In this document: one piece after another, positions 1-8,282 of the stretch
Numbering within the stretch: position 1 is the stretch's first letter
How the letters are laid out: every line of letters starts with the position of its first letter
Source: Streptosporangium canum
GTDB taxonomy: Bacteria; Actinomycetota; Actinomycetes; Streptosporangiales; Streptosporangiaceae
Length of the DNA stretch: 64,000 nt
Reading direction: 5' to 3'
NCBI RefSeq assembly: GCF_900113865.1
Contig: NZ_FOQY01000028.1
Span: 54,505 to 118,504, forward strand
Notes under the pieces: generated by a model
Database searches by the model: none
What the model was told of the DNA's origin: nothing
The model's input: the letters and a program-made list of their open reading frames with translations, nothing else
Program-made: the position numbers and the translations under genes

Positions 1-122
1 GAAAGATCTCCCCGGTGTAGGGCTGAGCGACGGACCGCTTCGGGCGCCCCGGGCGAGGCCTGTACAGCGCTCCTTATGATCCTTTAACATCTGGGACTCT
101 AAAGTACTAGCAGGCTAGATAA

Positions 123-527
123 ATGGAGAAGCCGGTGATCGAGTTCCATCTGGACGGCAGGTCGGGTGTTTCGCCGTACCTGCAGCTGGTCCAGCAAGTA
201 CGGCATGCGCTGCGGCTCGGCGTGCTGCGCGAGGGCGACCAGATGCCGACCGTCAAGGAGGTCGTGGCGCACTTGGCGATCAACGCCAACACCGTTCTGA
301 AGGCCTACCGGGAGCTCGAGCACGAGGGCCTGGTCGCCGCCCGGCCGGGGGTGGGGACGTTCGTGACGGCGACGCTCACCAACGCCTCGCTGGCCGCGCA
401 CGGCCCCCTGCGGCTGGAACTGCGGCGCTGGCTGGCCAAGGCCCGCCGGGCCGGCCTCGACGACGAAAGCATCGAGGCCCTCTTCATGACCACCTTTCGG
501 ACCACCGCTCAGGAGGACATAGCGTGA
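123..527 (+). CDS. GntR-family transcriptional regulator, YtrA subfamily
   Basis: A 134-residue protein with an N-terminal winged helix-turn-helix (about residues 10-78; VVAHLAINANTVLKAYRELE is the recognition part) and only a short helical tail. This is the size and plan of YtrA-type GntR regulators, which usually repress an ABC exporter encoded directly downstream. Its stop overlaps the ABC ATPase start by 4 nt (ATGA at 524-527), so the genes are translationally coupled. No good ribosome binding site precedes the ATG; CTAG half-sites at 107-110 and 115-118 just upstream could be part of an autoregulatory operator. The effector is not evident. Confidence 0.9.
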   Translation: MEKPVIEFHLDGRSGVSPYLQLVQQVRHALRLGVLREGDQMPTVKEVVAHLAINANTVLKAYRELEHEGLVAARPGVGTFVTATLTNASLAAHGPLRLELRRWLAKARRAGLDDESIEALFMTTFRTTAQEDIA

Positions 528-1413
528 ACACTGTCCTGCAGGCCCAGGGACTGGGCAGGAAATACGGCAAGCGCTGGGCGCTGCGTGAGCGCACCATCGA
601 CATCCCGGCAGGCCACGTCGTGGGGTTGATGGGGCCCAACGGAGCCGGCAAGACGACGCTGCTGAAGCTGGCCAGCGGCCAGTTGGAGCCGACGGCGGGC
701 GGCATCACCGTGCTGGGCGGCCGTCCCGCCGGCAGCCCGGCGCAGTTGGCCAGGGTGGGGTTCGTCGCCCAGGACACCCCCGTCTACGCCGGGCTGAGCG
801 TCGCCGATCACCTGCGGCTGGGAGCGCGGCTCAACCCCCCCGCTGGGACGCCGCCATGGCGCGGGACCGGATCGCGCGACTCGGTCTCGCCCCCGCCCGG
901 CGGGCAGGCCGGCTGTCGGGCGGCCAGCGTGCTCAGCTCGCCCTCACCCTTGGCCTGGCCAAGCGGCCCGAGCTGCTGATCCTGGACGAGCCGGTCGCCT
1001 CGCTCGACCCGCTGGCCCGCCGCGAGTTTCTGCGGGGGCTGATGGAGGCCACGGTCGAGCACGAGTTCAGCGTGGTGCTCTCCTCCCACCTGGCCTCCGA
1101 CCTGGAACGGGTGTGTGACTTCCTGATCGTGCTCGTCGACTCTCGCGTCCAGGTGGCCGGGGAGGTCGACCGGCTGCTGGCCACCCATCACCGGCTCACC
1201 GGCCCGCGCCGCGATCCCGACCGGCTCCCCGCCGACCAGCACGTGGTCTGCGCGCGCCACACCGACCGGCAGAGCACGTACGTGATCCGCACCGACGCCC
1301 CGATCCACGACCCCGCCTGGACGGTCACCCAACTCACTCTGGAGGACCTCGTCCTGGCCTACATGGACAAGCACACCGCGGACCGGCGAGTCGCCCTGGA
1401 GGTGCGGCGATGA
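524..1413 (+). pseudogene. ABC transporter ATP-binding protein, split by a frameshift
   Basis: Two overlapping frames together make one complete ABC ATPase. The 5' frame carries the Walker A motif GPNGAGKTT (residues 37-45) and a Q-loop (VAQDTPVYAG). The second frame, open from 856, carries the LSGGQ signature, Walker B LLILDEP, the D-loop and the H-loop (SSHLASDLERV). The frames cross in a run of seven C at 835-841: eight C would give Asn-Pro-Pro-Arg-Trp and five would give Asn-Pro-Arg-Trp, both joining the frames. The protein would energise the permease encoded next (ATGA overlap at 1410). It may be a genuine inactivation, a sequencing error in the homopolymer, or slippage; the sequence alone cannot decide. 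Confidence 0.85.
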
Positions 1414-2456
1414 TCTGGCTGACCTGGCGCCAGTTCCGCGGCTCGGCCGCGATGATGGCCGCCCTGCTCGTCATCCTCGCCGCCGCCCTGCCCCTGACCG
1501 GCCCCGGCTTGGCCTCCGACTACTCCGCCGGGATCGCAGCCTGCACCCAGGACAACACCTGCGACCGCTTCTACGACCACTTCTTCGGCGGGCACGAGAC
1601 CTCGTTCACGGCCCTGACTCTCGTCGTGCTGCTCCTGCCCGCCCTCGCCGGGCTCTTCTGGGGAGCACCGTTGATCACCCGCGAGCTGGAGGCGGGCACG
1701 CACCTGATGGTGTGGAACCAGAGCATCACCCGCGGCCGCTGGCTGGCGGTCAAGCTCGGGCTCGTGGGCTTGACCGCCGTGGCCGTCGCCGGCCTGTGCG
1801 GCCTCATGGTGACCTGGTGGTCCGACCCGCTGGACAGATCAGCCGCTGAGAACCTGGCCCTGATGGCTCCCCTGGTGTTCGGCGCGCGCGGCATCGCCCC
1901 GATGGGGTATGCGGCCTTCATCTTCGTCCTCGGCGTGACCGTGGGCATGCTGGTGCGCCGCACGCTGCCCGCCATGGCCCTCACTCTGGCCGTCTTCGCC
2001 GCGTTCCAGCTCGCCATGCCGCTGCTGGTCCGGCCCCACCTGATGCCCCCGATCACCTCGACCTTCGAGCTCGGCACGACGAACGTGGACGGCATCGGCA
2101 TAAACCGGGAACGAGGCGGACATGTGGAGATTCGCCTGAGGTCGGCCGTTCCCGGCCACGCGGGCGCCTGGGTCCTGTCCGCCGACCTGGTCGATCCGTC
2201 CGGACGTGCGCTCGGCACCGATGGCGGCTTCGCCGCCGTCCGGGTCTCCACCACGTCGGGCCCCTGCGCACCGTCGGCGGGCGCCGGGGACGGCTGCATG
2301 GTCGAGATCAACCGGCTCGGCTACCGGCAGCAGGCGACCTACCAGCCTCTTGAGCGCTTCTGGCCCTTCCAGTGGATCGAGACCGGGATCTACGCCCTGC
2401 TCACCCTCGGCCTGTCGTGGTTCTGCTTCTGGTGCATCCGCAGGCGCCTGTCATGA
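1410..2456 (+). CDS. ABC-2 type transporter permease
   Basis: A 348-residue integral membrane protein with about six hydrophobic segments: one at residues 14-32, one near 67-90, further ones in the middle, and a last one at about 325-345 (YALLTLGLSWFCFW). A larger extracytoplasmic loop of roughly 110 residues precedes the last segment. This plan is seen in permeases paired with YtrA-type regulators. It starts on an ATGA overlap with the ATPase frame and ends on an ATGA overlap with the S41 peptidase gene, so it is central in a coupled operon. The substrate cannot be predicted; relatives are linked to envelope stress and peptide antibiotic resistance. Confidence 0.85.
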   Translation: MIWLTWRQFRGSAAMMAALLVILAAALPLTGPGLASDYSAGIAACTQDNTCDRFYDHFFGGHETSFTALTLVVLLLPALAGLFWGAPLITRELEAGTHLMVWNQSITRGRWLAVKLGLVGLTAVAVAGLCGLMVTWWSDPLDRSAAENLALMAPLVFGARGIAPMGYAAFIFVLGVTVGMLVRRTLPAMALTLAVFAAFQLAMPLLVRPHLMPPITSTFELGTTNVDGIGINRERGGHVEIRLRSAVPGHAGAWVLSADLVDPSGRALGTDGGFAAVRVSTTSGPCAPSAGAGDGCMVEINRLGYRQQATYQPLERFWPFQWIETGIYALLTLGLSWFCFWCIRRRLS

Positions 2457-3871
2457 CCATCATCAGGATCGCGGCCGCCGGGCTCGCCCTCGCGGCGGCG
2501 GCGGCCTGCACGGCACCGACGCCACCGCGCGGCGAGGCGAGCACGGCAGCCGGTACGGTCTGCGCAGCGCCCCAGGGAGCTCCCGGGGCGGAGACGGCCA
2601 CCACGATCGACGTCATCGAGCAGGCCTACTTCTGCATCCTCGGCAACTACTACAGCGGCGCCACGCTGGACGCCCGCTCGCTGCTGAGCGCCGGATTCGT
2701 CGCCCTGACGCAGGAGCTCAACCGCAACGGCCGCGACGTGCCCGAGGCGGGCATGCCGGCGCTGACCGGCGACCGCAAGACCGACTGGACCGCCTTCGAG
2801 GCCGCCTACCGCACGACCACCGATCAGGTCCCCGACCTGCGCGACAAGCTGGCCGTCGTCACCCTCGAGGCCATCGTGGCCGGCCTCGGCGACAACCACG
2901 CCCGCTGGGCGCACGACGTCAAGCAGCCGCCCGACCACTACGACGGCGACGGCTACGGCCTGGGTCTCCAGGCGAACGTCAACGGCCCGCAGGTGGACGG
3001 CAACCCCGGCGTCGCCCTCCCCCCGCTGTTCGTCACCACCGTGCAGGGCGGCGCGGCGCAAGCGGCCGGGCTGCGCCCGGACGACATTGTCGAATCGGTC
3101 AACGGATCGGCGCCCTTCATCGACGGGAAGGCCACTCCCGCGATCGCCGCCCTCTACCCGGGGTACCCGGAGGCGCGCCCGGTCCGGTTACGGCTCCTGC
3201 GGCAGAGCACCGGCCGCCGCTGGAGCGCGACGCTCAAGCCCGGCCTCTACCGACGGGATCTGACCGCCCTGCAAGTGGTGACCTCGAAGCTGCTGGACAA
3301 CGACATCGCCTATGTACGGCTGCGCGGGTTCGCTCCCGACTCCGCGGACAGGGTCTTCAAGGCGATCTCCAGACTGCGCACCGGCCGGACCCTGTCCGGC
3401 GTCGTGCTGGACCTGCGCGGCAACGGCGGCGGCAGCCCCGTGGAGGCGACCCGGCTGGTAAGCGCGTTCGGCCACGGCAAGGTCACCGCCTACCAGTGCA
3501 CCGTGGACGGCAAGTGCGAGACTTCGCGGACCGACGACACCGTCGAGCTGCTCAACCTGCCGCTGATGGTGCTCACCGACCGCAGTTGCGCCTCGGCGTG
3601 CGAGCACTTCAGCTCCGCGGTCAAGGACCTGCGCCTCGGCCGGCTGGTCGGCACCAGAACCGCCGGCGTCATCTCCGGCCCGGCGCAGCCGTACCTGCTC
3701 GGCAACAACACCAGCCTGAGCTTCCCCGCCAAACACCACCTCGGGCCCAAGCGCGAGGTGATCGACCGGATCGGCGTGCCGCCCGACCACCACGTGCCCC
3801 TGACCCCGAAGGACGCGGCCGCCGGGCGCGACCCCGCGCTGGCCAAGGCCCTGACCTTGCTGGACAAGTGA
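2453..3871 (+). CDS. S41-family (C-terminal processing) peptidase, lipoprotein
   Basis: Start chosen at ATG 2453 (ATGA overlap with the permease) because it gives a clean lipoprotein signal: a short positive N-terminus, a run of Leu/Ala, then a lipobox ending in Cys at about residue 20. The 472-residue protein has a PDZ-like segment near residues 165-235 (GGAAQAAGLRPDDIVESVNG) and an S41 catalytic core with VVLDLRGNGGG (about 315-325) and a serine region DRSCASACEHF (about 375-386). S41 enzymes cleave near protein C-termini outside the membrane. Its place after an ABC export pair suggests a role in envelope quality control or in processing an exported product; that is inference. Confidence 0.88.
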   Translation: MTIIRIAAAGLALAAAAACTAPTPPRGEASTAAGTVCAAPQGAPGAETATTIDVIEQAYFCILGNYYSGATLDARSLLSAGFVALTQELNRNGRDVPEAGMPALTGDRKTDWTAFEAAYRTTTDQVPDLRDKLAVVTLEAIVAGLGDNHARWAHDVKQPPDHYDGDGYGLGLQANVNGPQVDGNPGVALPPLFVTTVQGGAAQAAGLRPDDIVESVNGSAPFIDGKATPAIAALYPGYPEARPVRLRLLRQSTGRRWSATLKPGLYRRDLTALQVVTSKLLDNDIAYVRLRGFAPDSADRVFKAISRLRTGRTLSGVVLDLRGNGGGSPVEATRLVSAFGHGKVTAYQCTVDGKCETSRTDDTVELLNLPLMVLTDRSCASACEHFSSAVKDLRLGRLVGTRTAGVISGPAQPYLLGNNTSLSFPAKHHLGPKREVIDRIGVPPDHHVPLTPKDAAAGRDPALAKALTLLDK

Positions 3872-4706
3872 ATGGACCTCTCGATGAGACAGATCCTGGC
3901 AGCCGCCACGGGACTGGTCGTCCTGGCCGCGTCCGCCTGCTCCGCGCCCACGCCGCCCCGGTCCGCCGCCCCGTCGGCCACGCCGACCGGCCCCGCCACC
4001 CTGCCCGCCCCCACCGGCGCCCATCTGGTCGGCACCACCGCCCTGTATCTGAAGGACGCCTCCCGCCCCGATCCCTGGAACCTCGACGTCGACGCCAGGG
4101 AGCTCAAGGTCACCCTGTGGTATCCGACCGAGCAGCGAGGCGGGCAGCGGGCGCCGTACATGACGCCGAAGGAATCGGAGCTCACCCTGAGGCGCTTGGG
4201 GATCGGGGGCGTGCCGAACGACACGCTCAGCAAGACGCGCACCAACACCGTCAAAGACGCCGAACCCGCGGGCCGGAACCTGCCGCTGGTGGTGATCTCC
4301 CCCGGCTTCACCAATCCGATGATCACTCTCACGTCCCTGGCCGAGGACCTGGCCAGCCGCGGGTACGTGGTGGCCGGGATCGACCACACCTACGAGAGCT
4401 ACGCCACGACCTTCCCCGGCGGGCGGGTCGCCGAATGCCTCGCCTGCGACAGCGACACCGACCCGGGTTTCGGCACGGGGGTGGTCGCGGGACGGGCGGC
4501 CGACGTCTCCTTTGATGGCCGGCGCCCTCGGTATCACGCCCGCCTCCAGCGTTCTGCCCGCGGCGCGCGCCGCCGAGCTCACCCGCTCCTACGTGGCAGC
4601 CTTCCTCGACCGGCACCTGAAGTCCAAGCGGCAGCCCCTCCTGGACAAGCCGTCCTCGCGCTACCCCGAGGTCGAGTTCTGCCCCGCGACCTGCGGCCAG
4701 TCCTGA
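3872..4706 (+). pseudogene. PAF-acetylhydrolase-like alpha/beta-hydrolase lipoprotein with an internal deletion
   Basis: The 5' part (from 3872, or ATG 3884 which gives the better signal peptide) encodes a lipoprotein signal with lipobox Cys, then an alpha/beta-hydrolase N-terminal half including the oxyanion-hole strand LPLVVISPGFTN and a conserved GIDHTYESYA. At about 4511-4515 the reading jumps frame. The C-terminal end of the same family (MAGALGITPASS to FLDRHLKSKRQPLLD) is found in another frame at 4515-4706. The middle, which should carry the GHSxGG nucleophile and other catalytic residues, is missing. It appears to be a deletion derivative, unlikely to be active. It follows the S41 gene immediately. 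Confidence 0.75.
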
Positions 4707-4723
4707 GGCCCTGCGAGCCCTGA

Positions 4724-4966
4724 CGCCATCAGGGGATGCTGACATCTTGGGCAGGGAGCTCTGAGGCCCCACCGGCCGACACCCCGGAGCGGTTCAACGC
4801 GGCTGGTGGCCCCGGCCCAAAGCAGCCGGTGAATCCGGAGAACAGCCCACCAGGCCGCACCGAAGGCGGCGCCGGCGGCCACGTCGCTGGGCCGGTGCAC
4901 GCCCAGATACAGCCCGCTCGCCCCGGCCACGCCGCCGACAGCGGCCACCACGACGGGCGCCACCCG
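4724..4966 (-). pseudogene. C-terminal fragment of a PAP2-family phosphatase
   Basis: On the minus strand, a stretch starting near 4963 reads VAGASGLYLGVHRPSDVAAG followed by AFGAAWW. This is the third signature of PAP2 phosphatases (SRxxxxxHxxxD; here SGLYLGVHRPSD, with Arg replaced by Gly). Only this C-terminal piece exists; the two upstream PAP2 motifs are absent and the fragment is cut at the A+T-rich sequence at 4977-4984. It is a remnant, probably left by a deletion that also affected the neighbouring hydrolase. Confidence 0.6.
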
Positions 4967-4978
4967 GCTCGCCCGCTA

Positions 4979-5123
4979 TATAATCGCAGGTGAAACCCGG
5001 TTTTCCGGGCTGCGGCGGTGGGGCCCGCCGCTCCCTCCTGCGGGCGGGACAACCACGAAGGAGTCTCTTCGTCAACGGTCCCTACCAGTGGTGCTCCGTC
5101 TAGGTAGCTGGTAGGAGGCGGCC
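4979..5123 (+). promoter_or_regulatory. Promoter and structured 5' leader of the DUF190 gene
   Basis: A perfect -10 hexamer TATAAT lies at 4979-4984 with no clear -35. Downstream are stacked inverted repeats: CCCGG/CCGGG near 4996-5009, GCGGCGG/CCGCCGC at about 5012-5031, and ACGAAG/CTTCGT (5055-5060 with 5067-5072). The last element is CCTACCAG (5081-5088) pairing with CTGGTAGG (5108-5115), whose 3' arm overlaps the ribosome binding site AGGAGG at 5113-5118. The same CTACC can alternatively pair with GGTAG at 5103-5107, so two exclusive folds are possible. This looks like a cis-acting RNA switch or attenuator; I could not match it to a named riboswitch class. Confidence 0.45.
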
Positions 5124-5510
5124 ATGAAACTCCACGGCCCGGCACTACGGTTGACGATCCTGGTGTGCGAGAACGACATCTGGCACCACAAGCCCCTGTA
5201 CTACGAGATCGTGCACCGCGCGCACCGCAGCGGCCTGGCCGGCGCCAGCGTGATGCGCGGCATCGAGGGCTACGGCTCCTCCTGCCGCATCCACACCGCC
5301 CGCATCCTGTCACTGTCGGACGAACTGCCGGTCACGGTCACCATCATCGACTCCGAAGAGCGGATCCGCGCCTTCCTGCCCCAGCTGGACGAGCTCATGA
5401 CCGAAGGACTGGTGACCATCGAACAGGTCGAGGCGATCCACTACGTTCGCCACCCCGTCCAGCAGGCCCCACTCGACACTTCGATGGCCGACAACGCCTT
5501 CCCGCGCTAG
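5124..5510 (+). CDS. DUF190 domain-containing protein
   Basis: A 128-residue soluble protein that fits DUF190 along its length (N-terminal RLTILVCENDIWHHKPLYYE, then a central GASVMRGIEGYG segment and LPVTVTIIDSEERI). DUF190 proteins have a PII-like ferredoxin fold and are often found beside CrcB fluoride exporters; no crcB is present here. A strong ribosome binding site AGGAGG is placed 5 nt before the ATG but lies inside a predicted hairpin. The gene is isolated among fragments of other genes, yet its own reading frame is intact, which suggests it is maintained. Ligand and partner are unknown. Confidence 0.88.
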   Translation: MKLHGPALRLTILVCENDIWHHKPLYYEIVHRAHRSGLAGASVMRGIEGYGSSCRIHTARILSLSDELPVTVTIIDSEERIRAFLPQLDELMTEGLVTIEQVEAIHYVRHPVQQAPLDTSMADNAFPR

Positions 5511-5519
5511 ACGGGGTTT

Positions 5520-5569
5520 CCGCAGTAGCCGCCTGGGCCGCCCCGGCCGGCGGAGGTTGGCGGCTGCGG
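5520..5569 (+). terminator. Possible hairpin terminator after the DUF190 gene
   Basis: CCGCAG and GCCGCC on the left pair with GGCGGC and TGCGG on the right with a 3-nt bulge, starting about 10 nt after the DUF190 stop codon. There is no U-run, as is common in high-GC actinobacteria, so the call rests on the hairpin alone. Confidence 0.3.
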
Positions 5570-5571
5570 GG

Positions 5572-5707
5572 TCAGTGGCTGCCGGTCAGCTCGCCGGACA
5601 GGGTGCCGTGCATGCGGGCGCTGGGCGGGTTGAGCCCGACGATGCGCACGCTCTTGCCGCGGGCGGCGTATTTGGCTTCGACGGCGTCCAGGGCGGCGAC
5701 ACGCCGA
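5572..5707 (-). pseudogene. C-terminal fragment of a SulP-family anion transporter (STAS domain end)
   Basis: The minus strand reads ALDAVEAKYAARGKSVRIVG then LNPPSARMHGTLSGELTGSH before a stop at 5572. This is the characteristic last helix and tail of the STAS domain of SulP transporters. Nothing upstream in frame continues the domain. It is a remnant and is distinct from the intact SulP gene at 54.3-56.0 kb, whose tail is different. Confidence 0.6.
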
Positions 5708-5743
5708 CCGGCCGTCGACGACGCGTGAACGCCGCCGCGCCTT

Positions 5744-5871
5744 TCACCTTCTCGATCGGCCCGCACGAGCGGCGATCAGCCAGCCGGACGTATCCGCCAG
5801 ACCGCCGGCCAGGCTCGCGGCGGTGAACACCGCCAGGCCCGCGGCGAAGACGCGCCGATACTCCTGCCGGC
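5744..5871 (-). pseudogene. Fragment of an MFS drug-efflux-type transporter
   Basis: The minus strand reads RRVFAAGLAVFTAASLAGGL then ADTSGWLIAARA. This matches the second and third transmembrane region of DHA2-type major facilitator transporters (…GLALFTLASLACGLA…WLIAARALQG). Both the first segment and the remaining ten or so helices are missing, and the frame ends at 5744. Together with the SulP and PAP2 fragments it marks 4.7-5.9 kb as a degraded stretch. Confidence 0.5.
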
Positions 5872-5874
5872 TGG

Positions 5875-6438
5875 TCACAGGCGGGCGGTCCACTCGTGGC
5901 TCGTGAGGACGTCAGCACCCCTGGCCGGGAAGACGCGGTTGATCAGGAAGTCGTGCACGTCCGGCTCCCCGTCGGCGCAGGCGTCGCTGAGCACGGTCAG
6001 ACGGTAGTCGCGATCGGCGGCGTCGTAGAGCGTGGCGGCGACCATCGCCCCGGTCGCGACACCGGTCAGCACGATCGAGTCGATGCGCTGGGCGCGCAGG
6101 AGCAGATCGAGGTCGGTCCCCGCGAACGCGCTGGCGCGGCGCTTGAGGACGACGACCTCGCCCGGCAACGGCGCGATGCGCGGGTGCACGAGCGTCTCGG
6201 GGGATTCTTCGTGGAACAGCGTCCCCGCCCTGCGCAGGGCGGTGACCAGTGGGTTTCCCGCTGCCGCATCCAGGCCTGAGGTCCGCAGACCGGTACGTAT
6301 GAAGATCACGAGGATTCCGGCGGCCCTGGCCGCCGGCAGAATTGTCTCCTCCATGACGGGCAGCATGTCGGCGACGAAGGGGTGTCCGTCGACGATGCCG
6401 GCCTGCAAGTCGCCGATGATGAGCGCGGTGGTGGTCAT
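5875..6438 (-). CDS. Isochorismatase-fold hydrolase lacking the catalytic cysteine
   Basis: Start chosen at ATG 6438, giving a 187-residue protein that begins MTTTALIIGDLQAGIV, the usual start of the family; the frame is open further upstream but without similarity. The Asp of the DLQ motif and the Lys of VVLKRRASAF are present. The segment that normally carries the nucleophilic Cys reads GVATGAMVAATLYDA, with Met at the Cys position. The downstream DYRLTVLSDACAD is conserved. Classical family members hydrolyse isochorismate, nicotinamide or carbamoyl groups through that Cys, so this protein must use other chemistry or be non-catalytic. It lies downstream of, and on the same strand as, the acyl-CoA ligase operon, but 250 bp away. 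Confidence 0.85.
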   Translation of the reverse strand: MTTTALIIGDLQAGIVDGHPFVADMLPVMEETILPAARAAGILVIFIRTGLRTSGLDAAAGNPLVTALRRAGTLFHEESPETLVHPRIAPLPGEVVVLKRRASAFAGTDLDLLLRAQRIDSIVLTGVATGAMVAATLYDAADRDYRLTVLSDACADGEPDVHDFLINRVFPARGADVLTSHEWTARL

Positions 6439-6691
6439 GGCTTCCTGTCCGGACGGCGCGCCATCCGCCGTCCTCCACGGTCGTGTCCTTGGCGTTGTTG
6501 TCGTCGATCCGGTACGACGATAGTGGGACAGGTCCGGGTACGGTTGGCGATCGGACCGGCTCCGCCGGCCGGCCGATTCGGCCGGGACGGAAACCGCTGT
6601 TGCGCGCCGCCCCGAGGGGCCGTCGCCAGACCTCGTCACACGACCTGCCGTCGCACGTCACCCCGGCCTGTCCCCACCCAACGAAGTGCTC

Positions 6692-8281
6692 CTAGCCGAG
6701 CCCGAGCAGGCGCACGCCCTCCTCGCGCATCTCGACCTTGCGGATCTTGCCGGTGACCGTCATCGGGAACCCGTCGACGACATGGACGTAGCGCGGGATC
6801 TTGTAGTGGGCGAGCTTGCCCGCGCAGAACTCCCTGACGGCCTCGACGGTCAGGGGTGTGCCGCCCTGGCGGATGACGACCCAGGCCATGAGCTCCTCGC
6901 CGTACTTCTCGTCGGGCACGCCGATCACCTGCACGTCGGCGATGTCGGGGTGGCGGTAGAGGAACTCCTCGACCTCGCGCGGGTAGACGTTCTCGCCGCC
7001 CCTGATGACCATGTCCTTGATCCGGCCGACCACGTTGACGTAGCCGTCGGCGTCCATGGTGGCCAGGTCTCCGGTGTGCATCCAGCCGGCGGCGTCGATG
7101 GCCTCGGCCGTGCGCTCCGGCTCGTTCCAGTAGCCGAGCATCACCGAGTAGCCGCGCGTGCACAGCTCGCCGGGCTCGCCGCGCGGCACGGTCAGCCCGG
7201 TCTCCGGGTGCGTGATCTTGACTTCGACGTGCGGCATCACCTGTCCGACGGTCTCGGTGCGGCGCTCCAGACCGTCGTCGGACCTGGTCATGGTGGAGAC
7301 GGGCGAGGTCTCGGTCATGCCGTAGCAGATGGCGACCTCGGCCATGTTCATCTCGGTGACGACGCGTTTCATCACCTCGACCGGGCAGGGCGAGCCCGCC
7401 ATGATGCCGGTGCGCAGGCTGGACAGGTCGTACTGCCCCGCGAGGGTGAGCTCGGCGATGAACATGGTCGGCACGCCGTACAGGGAGGTGCATCGTTCCT
7501 GCTGTACGGCCCGCAGCGTCGCCTCGGGGTCGAAGCCGGGCGCGGGGATGACCACGCACGCGCCGTGGGAGGTGGCGCCGAGGTTGCCCATCACCATGCC
7601 GAAGCAGTGGTAGAAGGGCACCGGCAGGCACACCCTGTCGTGCTCGTCGTAGTGGATGAGCTCGCCGACGAAGAACCCGTTGTTGAGGATGTTGTGGTGC
7701 GAGAGCGTGGCGCCCTTGGGGAAGCCGGTCGTGCCGGAGGTGTACTGGATGTTGATCGCGTCGTCGGCGCTCAGCGACGCCATGCGCTCGCGCAGCCGCT
7801 CCTCGGGGGCGGTCAGCGCCAGCAGCCGGTGCCAGCCGGGTTCGCCGAGGTAGACGACGTCGGCGAACCCGATCTCCTCGACCATCGCGCGGTAGTCGCT
7901 GCCCTTGTGCGTGAGCGCGCTGATGAGCAGGCGCAGGCCCGACTGCCTGACGACGTAGTCGAGCTCGTGGCCGCGGTAGGCGGGGTTGACGTTGACCAGG
8001 ATCGCGCCGATCTTCGCGGTGGCGTACTGGACGATCATCCATTCGGCGCAGTTGGGCGCCCAGATGCCGATCCGGTCGCCCTTGGCGATGCCGGAGGCGA
8101 GGAGCGCGAGGGCCAGCCGGTTCACCTCGGCGTCGAGCTCGGCGTAGGTCCAGCGACGACCGGAGGGCACGTCGACGAGTGCCTCGCGGTCGCCGAAGCG
8201 CCGCACGGTCCGCTCGAAGTTGTCGCCGATGGTCTCGCCCAGCAGCGGGGTCGCCGCCACCGCGCTCGAGTAGGACTGCAT
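6692..8281 (-). CDS. AMP-forming acyl-CoA ligase (ANL superfamily, FadD-like)
   Basis: A 529-residue adenylating enzyme. The AMP-binding P-loop YTSGTTGFPKGATLSHHN lies near residue 180. A later block, GYWNEPERT with AGWMHTGDLATMD, lies near 390, GRIKDMVIRGGENVYPREVE follows, and the C-terminal lysine motif TGKIRK is near 510. Start taken at ATG 8281, one base after the esterase stop and 7 nt after a GGAGG site; an upstream in-frame ATG at 8308 is less favoured. It converts a carboxylic acid to its CoA thioester via acyl-adenylate. As last gene of a transporter/esterase operon it probably activates the acid released by the upstream hydrolases. Confidence 0.92.
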   Translation of the reverse strand: MQSYSSAVAATPLLGETIGDNFERTVRRFGDREALVDVPSGRRWTYAELDAEVNRLALALLASGIAKGDRIGIWAPNCAEWMIVQYATAKIGAILVNVNPAYRGHELDYVVRQSGLRLLISALTHKGSDYRAMVEEIGFADVVYLGEPGWHRLLALTAPEERLRERMASLSADDAINIQYTSGTTGFPKGATLSHHNILNNGFFVGELIHYDEHDRVCLPVPFYHCFGMVMGNLGATSHGACVVIPAPGFDPEATLRAVQQERCTSLYGVPTMFIAELTLAGQYDLSSLRTGIMAGSPCPVEVMKRVVTEMNMAEVAICYGMTETSPVSTMTRSDDGLERRTETVGQVMPHVEVKITHPETGLTVPRGEPGELCTRGYSVMLGYWNEPERTAEAIDAAGWMHTGDLATMDADGYVNVVGRIKDMVIRGGENVYPREVEEFLYRHPDIADVQVIGVPDEKYGEELMAWVVIRQGGTPLTVEAVREFCAGKLAHYKIPRYVHVVDGFPMTVTGKIRKVEMREEGVRLLGLG

Positions 8282-8282
8282 G

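Noticed and set aside
4986..5040. Fluoride (crcB) riboswitch upstream of DUF190
   Set aside because: DUF190 often accompanies crcB, but the leader does not show the conserved GAUGG and pseudoknot strands of that class, and its GCAGG/CCTGC outer pair would start upstream of the predicted transcription start.
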